In this document: positions 63,595 through 64,000 of the stretch, one piece after another | Layout of the letters: each line of letters opens with the position of its first letter | Numbering within the stretch: the stretch's first letter is position 1 | Source: Rostratula benghalensis | Lineage: Eukaryota; Chordata; Aves; Charadriiformes; Rostratulidae | Length of the DNA stretch: 64,000 bases | Direction of reading: 5' to 3' | Assembly (NCBI GenBank): GCA_013399305.1 | Contig: VXAI01000067.1 | Location: 558,001 to 622,000 of the forward strand | Translations under genes and position numbers: made by a program | Notes under the pieces: model-generated | Told to the model about the DNA's origin: nothing | What the model saw: only the letters and a program-made list of their open reading frames with translations | Database searches by the model: none

Positions 63595-64000
63595 CTAAAG
63601 CAAATATAATAAACAAAAATTTAAAGTAGATACTTTGCTATATTTCTTTTATTTTATAGACAACCAACTTTATCTCTGCTTTATACTGCTTACTGAAGAT
63701 TTATACCTACTTACAGAGCAACTAAAGAATTTTACAAGAAACTTATTACCAGCACTATATAAATTACAAATATTCAAGAAACCTATCATCTACACTTATT
63801 TTCCAAGGGAACAGTTTTTGTATTAACAGTTGTTTATAAGACACAGTCAGCTACTGTCCATTAAGTCTTAAAATAAGACACTAAAATAGTAATTTCCTTG
63901 CATCACAAGGACCGAATTAAATGAATCCAAAATAGAAAAACCCTAAAACATTCATACATTATTAAAAACCTGGTAAAATACAGTCATAAAACATAACTCA
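63595..64000 (-). other. SPATA5L1 intron sequence at the right edge
   Basis: AT-rich sequence beyond the acceptor at 63595. No further SPATA5L1 exon is seen before the window ends. Confidence 0.7.

Overview
The window is vertebrate nuclear DNA, most likely from a bird. Five multi-exon protein genes can be read with GT-AG introns and phase-consistent junctions. Introns are short (about 0.25 to 5.4 kb). The clear interspersed repeats are 3' fragments of CR1 LINEs, the dominant retroelement of birds and other sauropsids. A crocodilian or turtle cannot be formally excluded. Four CpG islands mark promoters. Two runs of N (24980-25139 and 53853-53987) are assembly gaps.

Layout, left to right. (1) SQOR (sulfide:quinone oxidoreductase), minus strand: six coding exons between 821 and 5656 give residues 1-349; the C-terminal exons lie off the left edge and the promoter CpG island is at about 8430-9150. 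(2) BLOC1S6 (pallidin), minus strand: complete in five coding exons, 17073-20891, 167 aa, CpG island 20570-21180. (3) SLC30A4 (zinc transporter ZnT4), plus strand: complete in seven coding exons, 25347-39227, 430 aa, CpG island 24640-25740. (4) A roughly 15 kb intergenic region (39.3-54.0 kb) with one CR1 fragment, homopolymer tracts, a strong G-quadruplex motif and no recognised gene. (5) C15orf48 (NMES1/MOCCI), minus strand: complete in four coding exons, 54261-55935, 86 aa. The miR-147b hairpin lies in its 3' UTR and a TATA box lies upstream. (6) SPATA5L1 (AFG2B), minus strand: seven 3' coding exons, 57990-63594, giving the C-terminal 398 aa including the whole second AAA+ domain; the 5' exon(s) lie off the right edge.

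Gene order and relative orientation match human 15q21.1 (SPATA5L1, C15orf48, SLC30A4, BLOC1S6, SQOR), so this is a conserved amniote block. The genes do not form one pathway. SQOR and C15orf48 both act at the mitochondrial inner membrane, on sulfide oxidation feeding the quinone pool and on complex IV. BLOC1S6 and SLC30A4 both concern endolysosomal vesicles: cargo sorting to lysosome-related organelles, and zinc loading of vesicles.

I found no wholly new system. The most informative points are the intact coding plus microRNA locus (C15orf48/miR-147b), a histidine-rich ZnT4 loop, two minimal uORFs before SLC30A4, a SPATA5L1 acceptor with an A tract in place of the pyrimidine tract, an unassigned exon-like segment at 57202-57311, and a diverged interspersed repeat present twice in the SLC30A4 introns.
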